Assembly: GCA_050875145.1 (NCBI GenBank)
Contig: JBNMLH010000008.1
Span: 1 to 64,000, forward strand
Length of the DNA stretch: 64,000 nucleotides
Source: CAG-411 sp050875145
GTDB taxonomy: Bacteria; Bacillota; Clostridia; Lachnospirales; Lachnospiraceae
Direction of reading: 5' to 3'
The notes below the pieces were generated by a model. It made no database searches. It was given only the letters and a program-made list of their open reading frames with translations, and was not told the origin of the DNA. The translations under genes were made by a program, and so were the position numbers. Positions 16,632 through 25,280 of the stretch are shown piece after piece. Every line of letters begins with the position of its first letter. Positions within the stretch are counted from its first letter, which is position 1.

Positions 16632-17763
16632 TACAGCAGATGTAGTAATTATTGGTGGCGGTGTAGTCGGATGTGCAGCAGCATATTATTTAGCCAAGGC
16701 AGGAAATACAAATGTTATTGTTTTGGAAGGTACAAAGAGTATTGGACATGGTGGTTCCAGTAGAAACGGTGGCGGTGTTCGTCAGTCTGGTAGAGATGTG
16801 AGAGAACTTCCTTATGCTATGTATGGAATCAAACACTTATGGCCAACCCTTTCGGAAGAATTAGGTGTAGATGTGGAATATACACAGAAGGGAAATCTTC
16901 GTCTTGGTAAGACGGAGGCACATTTGGAAAAGTTACAGACATTAGCAAATAATGCACAATCCGTAGGATTGGATGTAAGAATGGTGGATGCAAAGGAAGT
17001 AAAGGAAATTTGTCCATATCTTTCAGATGATATTATTGGAGCAAGTTGGTGTCCAACCGATGGACATGCCAACCCATTGACAACGACCCTTGGATATTAC
17101 AAAAGAGCCTTAGAAATGGGAGTTCGTTTTTATACGGATGCAGAGGTTACAGAACTTCGTAAGGTAAAAGGAAAGGTAAGAAAAGTAATCTTAAAGGATG
17201 GAACGGTTTTTGAAGGGGAGACCATTATTCTGGCAGCAGGATATGAGAGTCGTTATATTGCAAGAACCGTTGGAGTAGATGTACCAATGACCCGATTGAT
17301 TGATGAATGTCTAGTAACGGAAATGCAGCCACATATGTTTGACATTATGCTTGGAACAGCAGGGGCAGATTTCTATGGACATCAGGCAAAGCACGGTTCC
17401 CTTGTATTTGGTTCTGATTGTGGATATGAGGAAGTAACGGATATGACGGACCCTTCTAAGTTGATTACCAATGCAATGACACTTTCGGCAAGTTGTCGTG
17501 CGATTATGGGATATGTACCTGCATTAAAGGATGCTAAAATCGTAAGAAGTTGGTGCGGTTGGCTGGATAATGCATTTGATGGCGTACCATTTATTAGTAA
17601 GGTAGACGAAGCAGAAGGTTTGATTTTAGCATGTGGTTTTACAGGACATGGATTTGGAACGGCACCAGCAGTTGGACTTATGCTATCTCAAATGGTAGCG
17701 GGAGAGGATACGGTTGTAGATATTACGCCACTTCGTTATGATCGATTTAAACCATGTCGTTAG
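16624..17763 (+). CDS. DAO-family FAD oxidoreductase, catalytic subunit
   Basis: 379 residues. FAD motif VIIGGGVVGCAAAYYLAKAG at the N-terminus, then GGSSRNGGGVRQSGRD typical of the glycine/sarcosine/D-amino acid oxidase family, and the C-terminal GLILACGFTGHGFGTAPAVG. GGAGG lies 9 bp before ATG 16624; the frame extends upstream only into the BFD gene. As last gene of the set it is the probable amine-oxidising subunit, comparable to HcnC or the beta subunit of dye-linked proline or hydroxyproline dehydrogenases. The exact substrate is unknown. Confidence 0.9.
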   Translation: MSNTADVVIIGGGVVGCAAAYYLAKAGNTNVIVLEGTKSIGHGGSSRNGGGVRQSGRDVRELPYAMYGIKHLWPTLSEELGVDVEYTQKGNLRLGKTEAHLEKLQTLANNAQSVGLDVRMVDAKEVKEICPYLSDDIIGASWCPTDGHANPLTTTLGYYKRALEMGVRFYTDAEVTELRKVKGKVRKVILKDGTVFEGETIILAAGYESRYIARTVGVDVPMTRLIDECLVTEMQPHMFDIMLGTAGADFYGHQAKHGSLVFGSDCGYEEVTDMTDPSKLITNAMTLSASCRAIMGYVPALKDAKIVRSWCGWLDNAFDGVPFISKVDEAEGLILACGFTGHGFGTAPAVGLMLSQMVAGEDTVVDITPLRYDRFKPCR

Positions 17764-17766
17764 GGA

Positions 17767-17886
17767 GTATCGTTTTTTACAATACAAAAAACAAAAAAGG
17801 AAATATACTGATACTAAGGATTGCGAGAGTGCAAGGCACGTAGCAATCTGGTTTCAGAGAGGTCAAAATACCTTTTGACTAAACTG
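17767..17886. repeat. Repeat remnants between the oxidase genes
   Basis: AGTATCGTTTTTTACAATAC at about 17766 repeats 14219-14238 upstream of the first oxidase gene. GATTGCGAGAGTGCAAGGCAC (17820-17840) resembles 4681-4701, and TCAAAATACCTTTTGAC is a short palindrome. I see no gene here. Confidence 0.5.
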
Positions 17887-17924
17887 TAACATTGTTATGT
17901 TCAGGATACGTTAAAATGGGTAAC

Positions 17925-17953
17925 TGGACAAGGAAAAATATGTGTGGTATACT
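17925..17953 (+). promoter_or_regulatory. Promoter of the tyramine oxidase subunit B-like gene
   Basis: TGGACA (17925-17930) and TATACT (17948-17953) with a 17-bp spacer. A terminator hairpin begins about 13 bp later, inside the nascent leader. Confidence 0.75.
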
Positions 17954-17966
17954 ATAAAAAGACGAA

Positions 17967-18035
17967 GATGTCAATGGCAAAAGTGCCATTGGCATCTTTT
18001 TTGATTTATAGGAAATGTTATCTTATAAATCAAAA
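17967..18035 (+). promoter_or_regulatory. Leader terminator with possible antiterminator arm
   Basis: GATGTCAATGGCA/TGCCATTGGCATC (17967-17996) is followed by six T. The T-tract side, TTTTGATTTATA (17999-18010), is also perfectly complementary to TATAAATCAAAA (18024-18035), so the end of the terminator can enter an alternative hairpin. It may simply terminate the upstream operon, but its matching partner at 14288-14322 and closeness to the promoter at 17925 suggest attenuation. Confidence 0.6.
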
Positions 18036-18121
18036 AGCGTTTTGCAAAGATGCGTAGAACTCTTTCACAGGGGGCATTGTAAATTCGTCTGTTTATAGTA
18101 TCACAAAAGGAGGAATTTACA

Positions 18122-19255
18122 ATGGGAACAAAAATTGATTTTTTATATTTGAGTGAACCAGATATGATAGCAGCAGGAGTAAAAAATATGGAGCAGTGTG
18201 TGGAAGTCATGGAAGATATGATGGTCACATTGCAAAAAGGCGATTATGTAATGGGAGGAGAAAACCACAACTCACATGGTTGTATGGTGACATTCCCAGA
18301 TCATCCTGCTTTTGCAGGAATGCCAAAAAATGGAGAGGACAGACGTTTTATGGCAATGCCAGCATATTTGGGTGGCCGTTTTCAAATGGCAGGAATGAAA
18401 TGGTATGGTTCTAATATTGAGAACAGACAGAAAGGATTACCACGTTCTATTTTAATGATGATGTTGAATGACAAAGACACAGGGGCACCACTTGCCATGA
18501 TGTCAGCCAACCTTTTGAGTGCCTATCGTACTGGAGCAATTCCAGGGGTTGGAGCAAAATATCTGGCAAAAAAGGCTTCGGAAACCGTTGCAATCGTTGG
18601 ACCTGGTGTGATGGGAAAAACATCACTACATGCATTTATGAGCGTATGTCCAAATATAAAAACGGTAAAAATCAAGGGGCGTGGACAAAAATCAATTGAT
18701 TCTTTTGTACAGTTTACCAAAGAAAACTTCCCTCAAATTAAAAATATCGTAGTATGTGACACCATGGAAGAGGCAGTTCGTGACAGTGACATTATCAGCA
18801 CAACAACCAGTGTAGGAGATAAGGAAATCGAATTTCCATTTATCGATGATGCATGGATTAAAAAGGGAGCATTGCTGTGTATGCCATCAGCAGCTCGTTT
18901 CAATGAGCAGTTTTATTTAGATAAAAATACAAAATTAGTAGTGGATAACTACAAATTGTATGAAGCATGGGCAGATGAGTATCCATATCCAAGTTATGAT
19001 CAGGTACAGGTGGTTGGAGCTAAATTTATGGATTTACTACATGACAAAAAGATTACCCGTGAAGAAATTATAGATATTGCGGACATTATAACCGGAGTTC
19101 ACAAAGGTCGTGAAAATGATAACGAATGTATTATTTACTCTGTTGGTGGTATGCCGGTGGAGGATATTGCGTGGGGTGAAACCATTTACAAGAATGCCCT
19201 TGAAATGGGAATTGGAGTGAAACTTCCTCTTTGGGATAAGCCAGAACTTGCCTAA
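18122..19255 (+). CDS. Ornithine cyclodeaminase/mu-crystallin family protein ('tyramine oxidase subunit B' type)
   Basis: 377 residues. The NAD-binding Rossmann motif VAIVGPGVMGKTSLHAFM is at about residue 158, preceded by LMSANLLSAYRTGAIPGVGAKYLA, the conserved lead-in of the ornithine cyclodeaminase/mu-crystallin superfamily. A TTTSVGD motif at about 225 is also typical. Members of this length in anaerobic Firmicutes are commonly annotated 'tyramine oxidase subunit B', an automated name with little biochemical support that I know of. It may reduce or hydrolyse the imine made by the neighbouring flavoenzyme (inference). Ribosome site AAAGGAGG. Confidence 0.85.
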   Translation: MGTKIDFLYLSEPDMIAAGVKNMEQCVEVMEDMMVTLQKGDYVMGGENHNSHGCMVTFPDHPAFAGMPKNGEDRRFMAMPAYLGGRFQMAGMKWYGSNIENRQKGLPRSILMMMLNDKDTGAPLAMMSANLLSAYRTGAIPGVGAKYLAKKASETVAIVGPGVMGKTSLHAFMSVCPNIKTVKIKGRGQKSIDSFVQFTKENFPQIKNIVVCDTMEEAVRDSDIISTTTSVGDKEIEFPFIDDAWIKKGALLCMPSAARFNEQFYLDKNTKLVVDNYKLYEAWADEYPYPSYDQVQVVGAKFMDLLHDKKITREEIIDIADIITGVHKGRENDNECIIYSVGGMPVEDIAWGETIYKNALEMGIGVKLPLWDKPELA

Positions 19256-19308
19256 GGACAGAAACTTTCTCCGTAAGGTTATAATGTTCCTTACAAGGAG
19301 GAAGTACC

Positions 19309-20109
19309 ATGTCAGAGAAAATGCAATGTATTAAACCATTTCAACCTTATATTCTATTACAATCGGAGAATTATCAGCAAATAGAAAAACCGTATTTGGG
19401 GATTTCTCACTTTTATGAGTTCTCTATTTCCAATGTGGAGCAGGAAATTGATGCGGTGCCAGATGGAAGCGTAGACCTGTTGTTTAATATTGGTTCCCAT
19501 AAGGTGCAAACGTACATAAGTGGTACTGTGTTTCATGTAAAGCAGTGGCAAATGGGAGAAGAACATACTTGTTTTGGTGTTCGCTTTCAACCGGGACAGG
19601 GACTTCTTCCAAAAGAGATTTCAAGAAAAATGTTGGTGGATCAGGATATTTTAATTGACGGAAATTTATTTGGGGCAGATTTAGAAGAACAAATTGCAGA
19701 AGCAGAAACCTTACAGGAACGGGCAGTTATTTTTCAGAATGCTTATGAAAAAATGGCGGCAAAAGAAAGGGAATATAATGATAAGAAAAATGTAGAGGAG
19801 TTTGTGAGAAAACGAATCTATGAAACCGTTGGGACCATTACGATGAATCAGATTTCTGAGGAGACAAACTATTCTCCCTGTTATATTCGTAGGATATTTA
19901 AACAGTATCATGGAATTTCTCCAAAACAGTTTGCACAATGCATTCGTTTTCAAAATCTGCTCGGTATGTTAAATAAATATTCGGAAAAAAATGAGATGGT
20001 TGCCCAAATTTGCGGTTATTATGATGAAGCACATATGATGAAAGAATTTAAAACGAATACAGGTGTTACAATGGAACAGTATAAAAAGATGATGGCACAG
20101 GTACAGTAA
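19309..20109 (+). CDS. AraC-family transcriptional regulator
   Basis: 266 residues. The N-terminal sensor domain (about 1-130) has the 'DGSVDLLFNIG' and 'GVRFQPGQGLLP' features of DUF6597-type AraC regulators. The C-terminal part (about 165-262) has two helix-turn-helices: MNQISEETNYSPCYIRRIFKQYHGISPKQF and VAQICGYYDEAHMMKEFKTNTGVTMEQYK. AAGGAGG precedes the start. Lying between the ornithine cyclodeaminase-like gene and the P-II/permease genes, it is the likely local regulator of the oxidase cluster. Confidence 0.92.
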   Translation: MSEKMQCIKPFQPYILLQSENYQQIEKPYLGISHFYEFSISNVEQEIDAVPDGSVDLLFNIGSHKVQTYISGTVFHVKQWQMGEEHTCFGVRFQPGQGLLPKEISRKMLVDQDILIDGNLFGADLEEQIAEAETLQERAVIFQNAYEKMAAKEREYNDKKNVEEFVRKRIYETVGTITMNQISEETNYSPCYIRRIFKQYHGISPKQFAQCIRFQNLLGMLNKYSEKNEMVAQICGYYDEAHMMKEFKTNTGVTMEQYKKMMAQVQ

Positions 20110-20153
20110 ACGGTTATCATTTACGACTTGTAAAAAAGAACGGAGGAAGCGAT

Positions 20154-20501
20154 ATGAGCGAATTATCAAAAATAGAAATTGTTACAGGAATGTCAAAACT
20201 TGGAAATTTAAAAAAAGCTTTAAGTAAAGTAGGGGTTCGTGGTATTACGGTAATGCAGGTACTTGGATGTGGCGTAGAGATGGGAAGTCATGAGTATGCA
20301 GTAGAGGAAAATGAAGTCATGGAGTTGCTTCCAAAGCAGCAGATTAACCTAATTGTAGAAACTGCAAAAGTAGATGAAATTATCGAATTGGTAAAACAGG
20401 AATTGTATACGGGACATATTGGAGATGGAAAAATTTTTGTATATGGAATAGATAATGTAATTCGTGTTCGTACCGGTGAGGAAGGCACAGATGCTTTATA
20501 A
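20154..20501 (+). CDS. P-II-like nitrogen regulatory protein
   Basis: 115 residues with the P-II alpha/beta fold: LGNLKKALSKVGVRGITVMQVLGCGVE at the N-terminus and VDEIIELVKQELYTGHIGDGKIFVYGIDNVIRVRTGEEG at the C-terminus, including the TGxxGDGKIFV ATP-binding signature. The T-loop region (GSHEYAVEENEVMELL) is short and lacks the usual uridylylation Tyr context, so signalling to AmtB or GlnA in the usual way is unlikely. No amtB is adjacent; the next gene is an APC permease, which it may regulate (inference). Confidence 0.9.
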   Translation: MSELSKIEIVTGMSKLGNLKKALSKVGVRGITVMQVLGCGVEMGSHEYAVEENEVMELLPKQQINLIVETAKVDEIIELVKQELYTGHIGDGKIFVYGIDNVIRVRTGEEGTDAL

Positions 20502-20661
20502 AACAGGTAAATTTTGTAGTTATCTGTAAAGGTATTTGGTTATTGTGAAATTTTTGTATTTTTACTGCACATAAAACGGATATGCCTGCTTTGCAGGCAT
20601 CACAATACATGAATAGAGTTTTGCAAATACTTAGGAAAAAAGTATCAGAAAGGAGTCGCCT

Positions 20662-22065
20662 ATGAGTGAAAAAAAGTTAGGTTTAGGTAGCGTTGTCTCC
20701 GTATCGGTAGGGTTGGTAGTAGCTACAAGCTGTTTGGTATCCTTGGGAGAGGGCGCGGGAAATTTAGGAATTTTATTTATTGGAGCAATGGTAATTGCCA
20801 TGTTACTAAATATGACTACGATTGCATCTCTATCTGAATTAAATGCATTGATGCCGAATACGACTGGAGGATTGGCGCAATATACATTAGCTGCATTGGG
20901 ACCATTTCCGACACTATTATCTATGGTTGGAGGATATATTGTCTGTAATACCTTGTCATGTGGTGTAGAGGCATCTATTTTTTCTTTTTCTGTAGCAGAT
21001 ACAACTGGTTTAAAAATACCAAGTCTGGTATATACATTGGTTATGGTTGTAGCAATTTTAATTGCAAATTTGTATGGTGTAGATATGTTTGCCAAAATTC
21101 AAGATATTGTAGCGTTTTTATTAATTGGTTCCTTGGTAATTATGGGCTTTATTGGGATGATTGGTGCAGGAACAGGAGTAAAAGTGGAGCAACCTATGGT
21201 GTTGAATGCAAATCTGGGAAATATGGTTTCTATGACTGCAGTAGCATTTTGGTTGTTTATCGGAGCAGAATATGCGATTCCAATTTCTAAGAGTGTAAAA
21301 AATGCAAAGCGAAATGTACCACTTGGTATGATGCTGGGATTGATAGTTGTTTGTCTTATGCAGTCTATTATGATTTTTGGTTTTCACAATTATGTAGATT
21401 GGGGGGAATTATCTGATTCAGCAGCACCACATTTATTATATGGTTACTCATTGCTTGGACCAGTAGGAAAAGTTTGGATGATGCTGGTTGGTGCATTGGC
21501 AGTTATTAGTACACAAAATTCAACAGTCAACAGCTTGGCAAGTATTTGTCAGGGAATGGCAAAAATGAATATGTTGCCACAGATTTTTTCAAAAACAAAT
21601 AAGCATAATGTTCCATGGTTTGGTCAGGTGTTTGTTAGTACAGCTATTTTTATTTTTGCATGGGCAAGTGACAGTTCATCGGATGCCATTGACTTTTTGA
21701 TATTGGCAGGTTCCGTATTTTGGATGGTGTCTTATATTTTGGCACATGTGGATGTTCTTGTATTCCGTAAAAGAGTACCAAAAGCACCCCGCTCCTTTAA
21801 AGTGCCTGGAGGTGTAATCATACCAGTTATTGGAATTATTGGAACGGCTTATATGATTTTAAATATTTCAACCGATCCACAAGAACGTATTCGGATTTGG
21901 TTGCTCACAGGAGTTACTTTCTTAATCCTTGGAATTTATTCTGTATTTTGGATAAAGTTTAAAATGAAAATGCCAGTTTTCAAGAGTGTACCAATGGAAA
22001 AGGTAATGGCAATGGAAAATGATCTTTACTATTTAGAGAGAAAAAGAAAAGGAATTTGGAAATAA
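20662..22065 (+). CDS. APC-superfamily amino acid/amine permease
   Basis: 467 residues, about 12 hydrophobic segments. The N-terminus LGLGSVVSVSVGLVVATSCLVSLGEGAGNLG matches the first helix of APC transporters, with the unwound substrate-binding stretch. FWLFIGAEYAIPISKSVKNAKRNVP is the conserved segment of helix 6 and the following loop. Ribosome site AAAGGAG. It is the last gene of the oxidase cluster before a terminator and is the obvious importer for its substrate. Confidence 0.93.
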   Translation: MSEKKLGLGSVVSVSVGLVVATSCLVSLGEGAGNLGILFIGAMVIAMLLNMTTIASLSELNALMPNTTGGLAQYTLAALGPFPTLLSMVGGYIVCNTLSCGVEASIFSFSVADTTGLKIPSLVYTLVMVVAILIANLYGVDMFAKIQDIVAFLLIGSLVIMGFIGMIGAGTGVKVEQPMVLNANLGNMVSMTAVAFWLFIGAEYAIPISKSVKNAKRNVPLGMMLGLIVVCLMQSIMIFGFHNYVDWGELSDSAAPHLLYGYSLLGPVGKVWMMLVGALAVISTQNSTVNSLASICQGMAKMNMLPQIFSKTNKHNVPWFGQVFVSTAIFIFAWASDSSSDAIDFLILAGSVFWMVSYILAHVDVLVFRKRVPKAPRSFKVPGGVIIPVIGIIGTAYMILNISTDPQERIRIWLLTGVTFLILGIYSVFWIKFKMKMPVFKSVPMEKVMAMENDLYYLERKRKGIWK

Positions 22066-22103
22066 TATAATGGAAGGATTATGGAAGAATAATATGTAGT
22101 AAG

Positions 22104-22145
22104 AAGTCTCACAGACAGATGACCAGTTTGTGAGACTTTTTCTTT
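22104..22145 (+). terminator. Terminator of the oxidase/permease cluster
   Basis: AAGTCTCACA/TGTGAGACTT stem with a 15-nt loop, followed by a T-tract, 38 bp after the permease stop. Confidence 0.9.
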
Positions 22146-22281
22146 GTAGAATGCTGCCTGAAAAAAGTATTTTCTAAATAATTATTACAAATGATGGAGT
22201 ATAGTTTAAACAGGAAAGAGATGTTTCAGTGTTAGAGAAGTTATTGTATATATTTGAAAAAAACACAAAATAGAATAGAAA

Positions 22282-22408
22282 GTAACAGTTCAGCCAGGCA
22301 GAAATGATTGTACAAATTGCACATGACTGCTAGCAGGATAAGTTCAATTTGCACAATCATTTCTATCGGGCAGGCGCCCGATATGAATGACCCCGGCTGA
22401 ACTGTTAC
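22282..22408. repeat. Palindromic repeat, family B, copy 2
   Basis: 127-bp element with perfect 14-bp inverted ends, GTAACAGTTCAGCC (22282-22295) and GGCTGAACTGTTAC (22395-22408), plus the inner palindrome AGAAATGATTGT/ACAATCATTTCT and TCGGGC-AGGC-GCCCGA. Compared with copies 1 and 3 it lacks about 60 bp containing the ATAAAGTGCCAGAATATACA block. The rest of 22146-22568 shows no gene. Confidence 0.85.
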
Positions 22409-22568
22409 AATAGAAAAATAGGACACAGAAATATCACTTGTCTTTCCTTTGGACAGGACGTAAAATAGAGTTGAAAGCATTATAAAAGGAAAAAACAGGT
22501 AACTGTAGAAAAGGATTGGAGATGTTTTCACTGTTCGTAAAAGACGTATCGAATAGGGGGAATTCTTA

Positions 22569-23183
22569 GTGAAAGAAAAAGATTATTTATATTATGGTGC
22601 ATATGCACCGATTTTGGAAAAAAAGGAAAAATGGATTTTGGAGAGATTAGAAGAGATGCTTTCTTCTTTTGCAACGAATGAAAGTCGTTCTATGGCAGAA
22701 CATGTGCTAAGCCGTATCAAAACAGCAGATAGTATGCAGGAAAAATTGATTCGAAAAGGATTTGAAAATACAGATGTAAAGACCGCACTATTAAATACAT
22801 CGGATTGTATTGGAGTTCGTGTTGTGACGCATTTTATTGGAGATGTTTATACCATTTATGACCGAATTAAGGAAGAGGACTGTTGGAAAATTGTAAAGGT
22901 CAAAGATTACATATCAAATCCTAAGGAGAATGGGTACCGTAGTTTACATGTGATTATTGAAATTCCGGTAAATGAAATGGGATTGGAAACAATTCGGGCT
23001 GAATTACAGCTTCGGACGATTGCCATGGATTGTTGGGCTAGTCTGGAACACCAGATGAAATATAAAAAAGATATAAAAAATGCAGATTTACTGGTAGAGG
23101 AATTGCATCGTTGTGCGGATGAAATGGCATCTACAGATTTATCTATGCAGACCATTCGAGAAATGATACAGGAAAAGGTTTAA
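22569..23183 (+). CDS. Small alarmone synthetase (RelA/SpoT-like GTP pyrophosphokinase)
   Basis: 204 residues, synthetase domain only, as in RelQ/RelP-type enzymes that make (p)ppGpp from GTP or GDP and ATP. Visible motifs: DCIGVRVVTHFIGDVYTIYDRI (about 80), VKVKDYISNPKENGYRSLHVII (about 110) and AELQLRTIAMDCWASLEHQMKYK (about 150). The start is GTG with GGGGG about 9 bp upstream. It lies 23 bp before a two-component system, possibly cotranscribed. It lacks HD hydrolase and TGS/ACT domains. Confidence 0.94.
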   Translation: MKEKDYLYYGAYAPILEKKEKWILERLEEMLSSFATNESRSMAEHVLSRIKTADSMQEKLIRKGFENTDVKTALLNTSDCIGVRVVTHFIGDVYTIYDRIKEEDCWKIVKVKDYISNPKENGYRSLHVIIEIPVNEMGLETIRAELQLRTIAMDCWASLEHQMKYKKDIKNADLLVEELHRCADEMASTDLSMQTIREMIQEKV

Positions 23184-23206
23184 TAAGAGATACGGAGGAT
23201 TTTATT

Positions 23207-23863
23207 ATGAAAATTCTATATGCGGAAGATGAATTACAGCTTTCCATGGCTGTTACGGAAATTTTAAAAATGGAAGAATATGAAGTAGATGCTGTTTATG
23301 ATGGTGAAGAGGCATTGGAACATGTATTGAATCAGGAGTATGATGCAATTATTTTAGATATTATGATGCCGAAAAAAAGTGGAATCGAAGTCGTTACAGC
23401 CATGCGTGATAAGGGAATCTTTACCCCTGTTATGCTTTTAACAGCTAAAAACGAAACGGATGACCGCATTGCAGGACTATCTTCTGGAGCAGATGATTAT
23501 CTTGGAAAGCCATTTGCTATGGGGGAATTGATTGCAAGGCTAAATGCTATGTTACGTCGTACGACACAATATAAGACTAAAACCATAGCAAGCGGAAATA
23601 TTTCGCTGAATTGTGAGACAGGAGAATTAAAATCAGATCAGGGAAGTTTAAGGCTTAGTAATAAAGAGACTGCGTTACTTTCTATGTTTATGAAAAAGGA
23701 GGCAACACCGTTTTCCTCTAAAGAGTTAATGGAACAGTTGTGGAAAGAACAGGAGGATGAGGATGCAGTATTATTGTATGTATCTTATCTAAGAAATAAA
23801 TTAAAACAAATTCATGCGGAGCAGACCATTATACAGGAGGGCGAATTTTTTACGTTTGAGTAG
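23207..23863 (+). CDS. OmpR-family response regulator
   Basis: 218 residues. Receiver domain with acidic pair E7/D8, phospho-acceptor D51 in IILDIMMP, Thr in LLTAK and K101 in GKPF. The C-terminal winged helix is slightly short and degenerate: LRLSNKETALLSMFMKKEATPFSSKELM, then DEDAVLLYVSYLRNKLKQI. Ribosome site ACGGAGG. It precedes its histidine kinase by 43 bp. Confidence 0.93.
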   Translation: MKILYAEDELQLSMAVTEILKMEEYEVDAVYDGEEALEHVLNQEYDAIILDIMMPKKSGIEVVTAMRDKGIFTPVMLLTAKNETDDRIAGLSSGADDYLGKPFAMGELIARLNAMLRRTTQYKTKTIASGNISLNCETGELKSDQGSLRLSNKETALLSMFMKKEATPFSSKELMEQLWKEQEDEDAVLLYVSYLRNKLKQIHAEQTIIQEGEFFTFE

Positions 23864-23906
23864 AACTGACAAAGTGAATTGAAGTACATAAGACAGGGGG
23901 ACTTTT

Positions 23907-25202
23907 ATGCATAAATTAAGTCAGAAAATGATTCGAATTACATTTTTATCGGTAGTATCTGTTTTTTTTGTTATTTCATTGATATTATATACGGCACTTT
24001 CTTCTTACAATATGGCACAGGCAGATGGAATGACCAAACTAATTAGTATGAATGATGGAGAAGTACCACAATTAAAAGAATATCAGAATAGTAAATATTT
24101 AAGTCATTCTATTTTTCAGATTGATTTTGATGAGGAATCCAGTTATCGTACCCGCTATTTTATTGTGTATTTAGATTCCTCTATGAATGCGGTAGATACA
24201 AATATTAAACACATTGCTTCTGTGACGGTGGATGAGGCAACAGAGTTGTCAAAACAGGTGTTAAAAAAAGTTTCACCTAAAAAGAATACGACAGGTTATG
24301 TGAAAGACTATCGGTATCGTATTGTGACAAATAAGGGTGGTGATTCCTCTTATATTATTTTTCTGGATTGTGGACAGACATTATTATTTCAGCGTACAGC
24401 TATTCTAGTAATCTCATTTACAGCCCTTTGCTTTACGCTTTTAATTACGTTAGTATTTGCGTTGTTTTCTAGGAAAGCAATGGAACCTTTTGAAGAAAAC
24501 ACAAAGAGACAGAAGCAGTTTATTACAGATGCCAGTCATGAATTAAAGACACCACTATCTATTATATCTGCGAACGCACAGGTGTTGGAGTATAAAACAG
24601 GGCAAAATGATTGGACAAAAAATATTGTGACACAGACACAACGAATGGGAACTTTGATTAATGAACTTTTAGTGCTTTCTAAATTAGATGAAATGGGACC
24701 GGATATTTTATTGGAGCAAATTAATGTTAGTGAATTGCTTCATGAGGGGGTAGAACCATTTCAGGAAATTGCAGAAGAAAAAAAGGTAACCATTACGGAA
24801 CAGATTGATTCAAATATTATTTTATATGCAAATCGAGATGCACTTTCCAAATTGATTTCTATTTTGACGGAAAATGCTACAAAATATGTAACAGAGGGTG
24901 GCGAGATTTTAATTTCCTTGTCAGCAACAAAGCGGTATGCTACAATTAGCATTCACAATACAGCTACAATTGCAGAGGGATTGGATTATGAACGGTTATT
25001 TGATCGATTTTACCGTCCGGATGGTTCCAGAACATCCTCCACAGGGGGGCATGGAATTGGGTTATCTATTGCAAAAAAAATTGCCAATCAAATGGGAGGA
25101 GCCATTGAAGCAAAACCAGAGAAGGATGGAATTACATTTACTGCAACTATCTCAGCGACCATGAAGCCGCCGAAAAAAGCAAAGGGTCAGTCGCATTCCT
25201 GA
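23907..25202 (+). CDS. Membrane sensor histidine kinase
   Basis: 431 residues. TM1 about 11-31, extracytoplasmic sensor about 35-160, TM2 about 163-186. HisKA with H211 in DASHELKTPLS; N-box LTENATKYV and G-box GGHGIGLSIAKKIA. No HAMP domain is obvious. Partner of the response regulator just upstream. The last residues (KGQSHS) and the stop fall inside the long palindrome 25182-25270, so the C-terminus may have been set by insertion of that repeat. Confidence 0.94.
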   Translation: MHKLSQKMIRITFLSVVSVFFVISLILYTALSSYNMAQADGMTKLISMNDGEVPQLKEYQNSKYLSHSIFQIDFDEESSYRTRYFIVYLDSSMNAVDTNIKHIASVTVDEATELSKQVLKKVSPKKNTTGYVKDYRYRIVTNKGGDSSYIIFLDCGQTLLFQRTAILVISFTALCFTLLITLVFALFSRKAMEPFEENTKRQKQFITDASHELKTPLSIISANAQVLEYKTGQNDWTKNIVTQTQRMGTLINELLVLSKLDEMGPDILLEQINVSELLHEGVEPFQEIAEEKKVTITEQIDSNIILYANRDALSKLISILTENATKYVTEGGEILISLSATKRYATISIHNTATIAEGLDYERLFDRFYRPDGSRTSSTGGHGIGLSIAKKIANQMGGAIEAKPEKDGITFTATISATMKPPKKAKGQSHS

Positions 25203-25270
25203 AAATGCCAAAGGACACTTTCTTACGCTATAGAAAATACATTCTATAGAGTAAAATGCGACAGACCCTT
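25182..25270. repeat. 89-bp palindrome at a convergent gene junction
   Basis: AAGGGTCAGTCGCATT (25182-25197) is complementary, bar one mismatch, to AATGCGACAGACCCTT (25255-25270). An inner hairpin, CTATAGAA/TTCTATAG, lies near 25228-25250. It separates two convergent genes and can act as a bidirectional terminator, although T-tracts are weak. It overlaps the 3' end of the kinase gene. Confidence 0.7.
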
Positions 25271-25280
25271 AATTAAAAAG

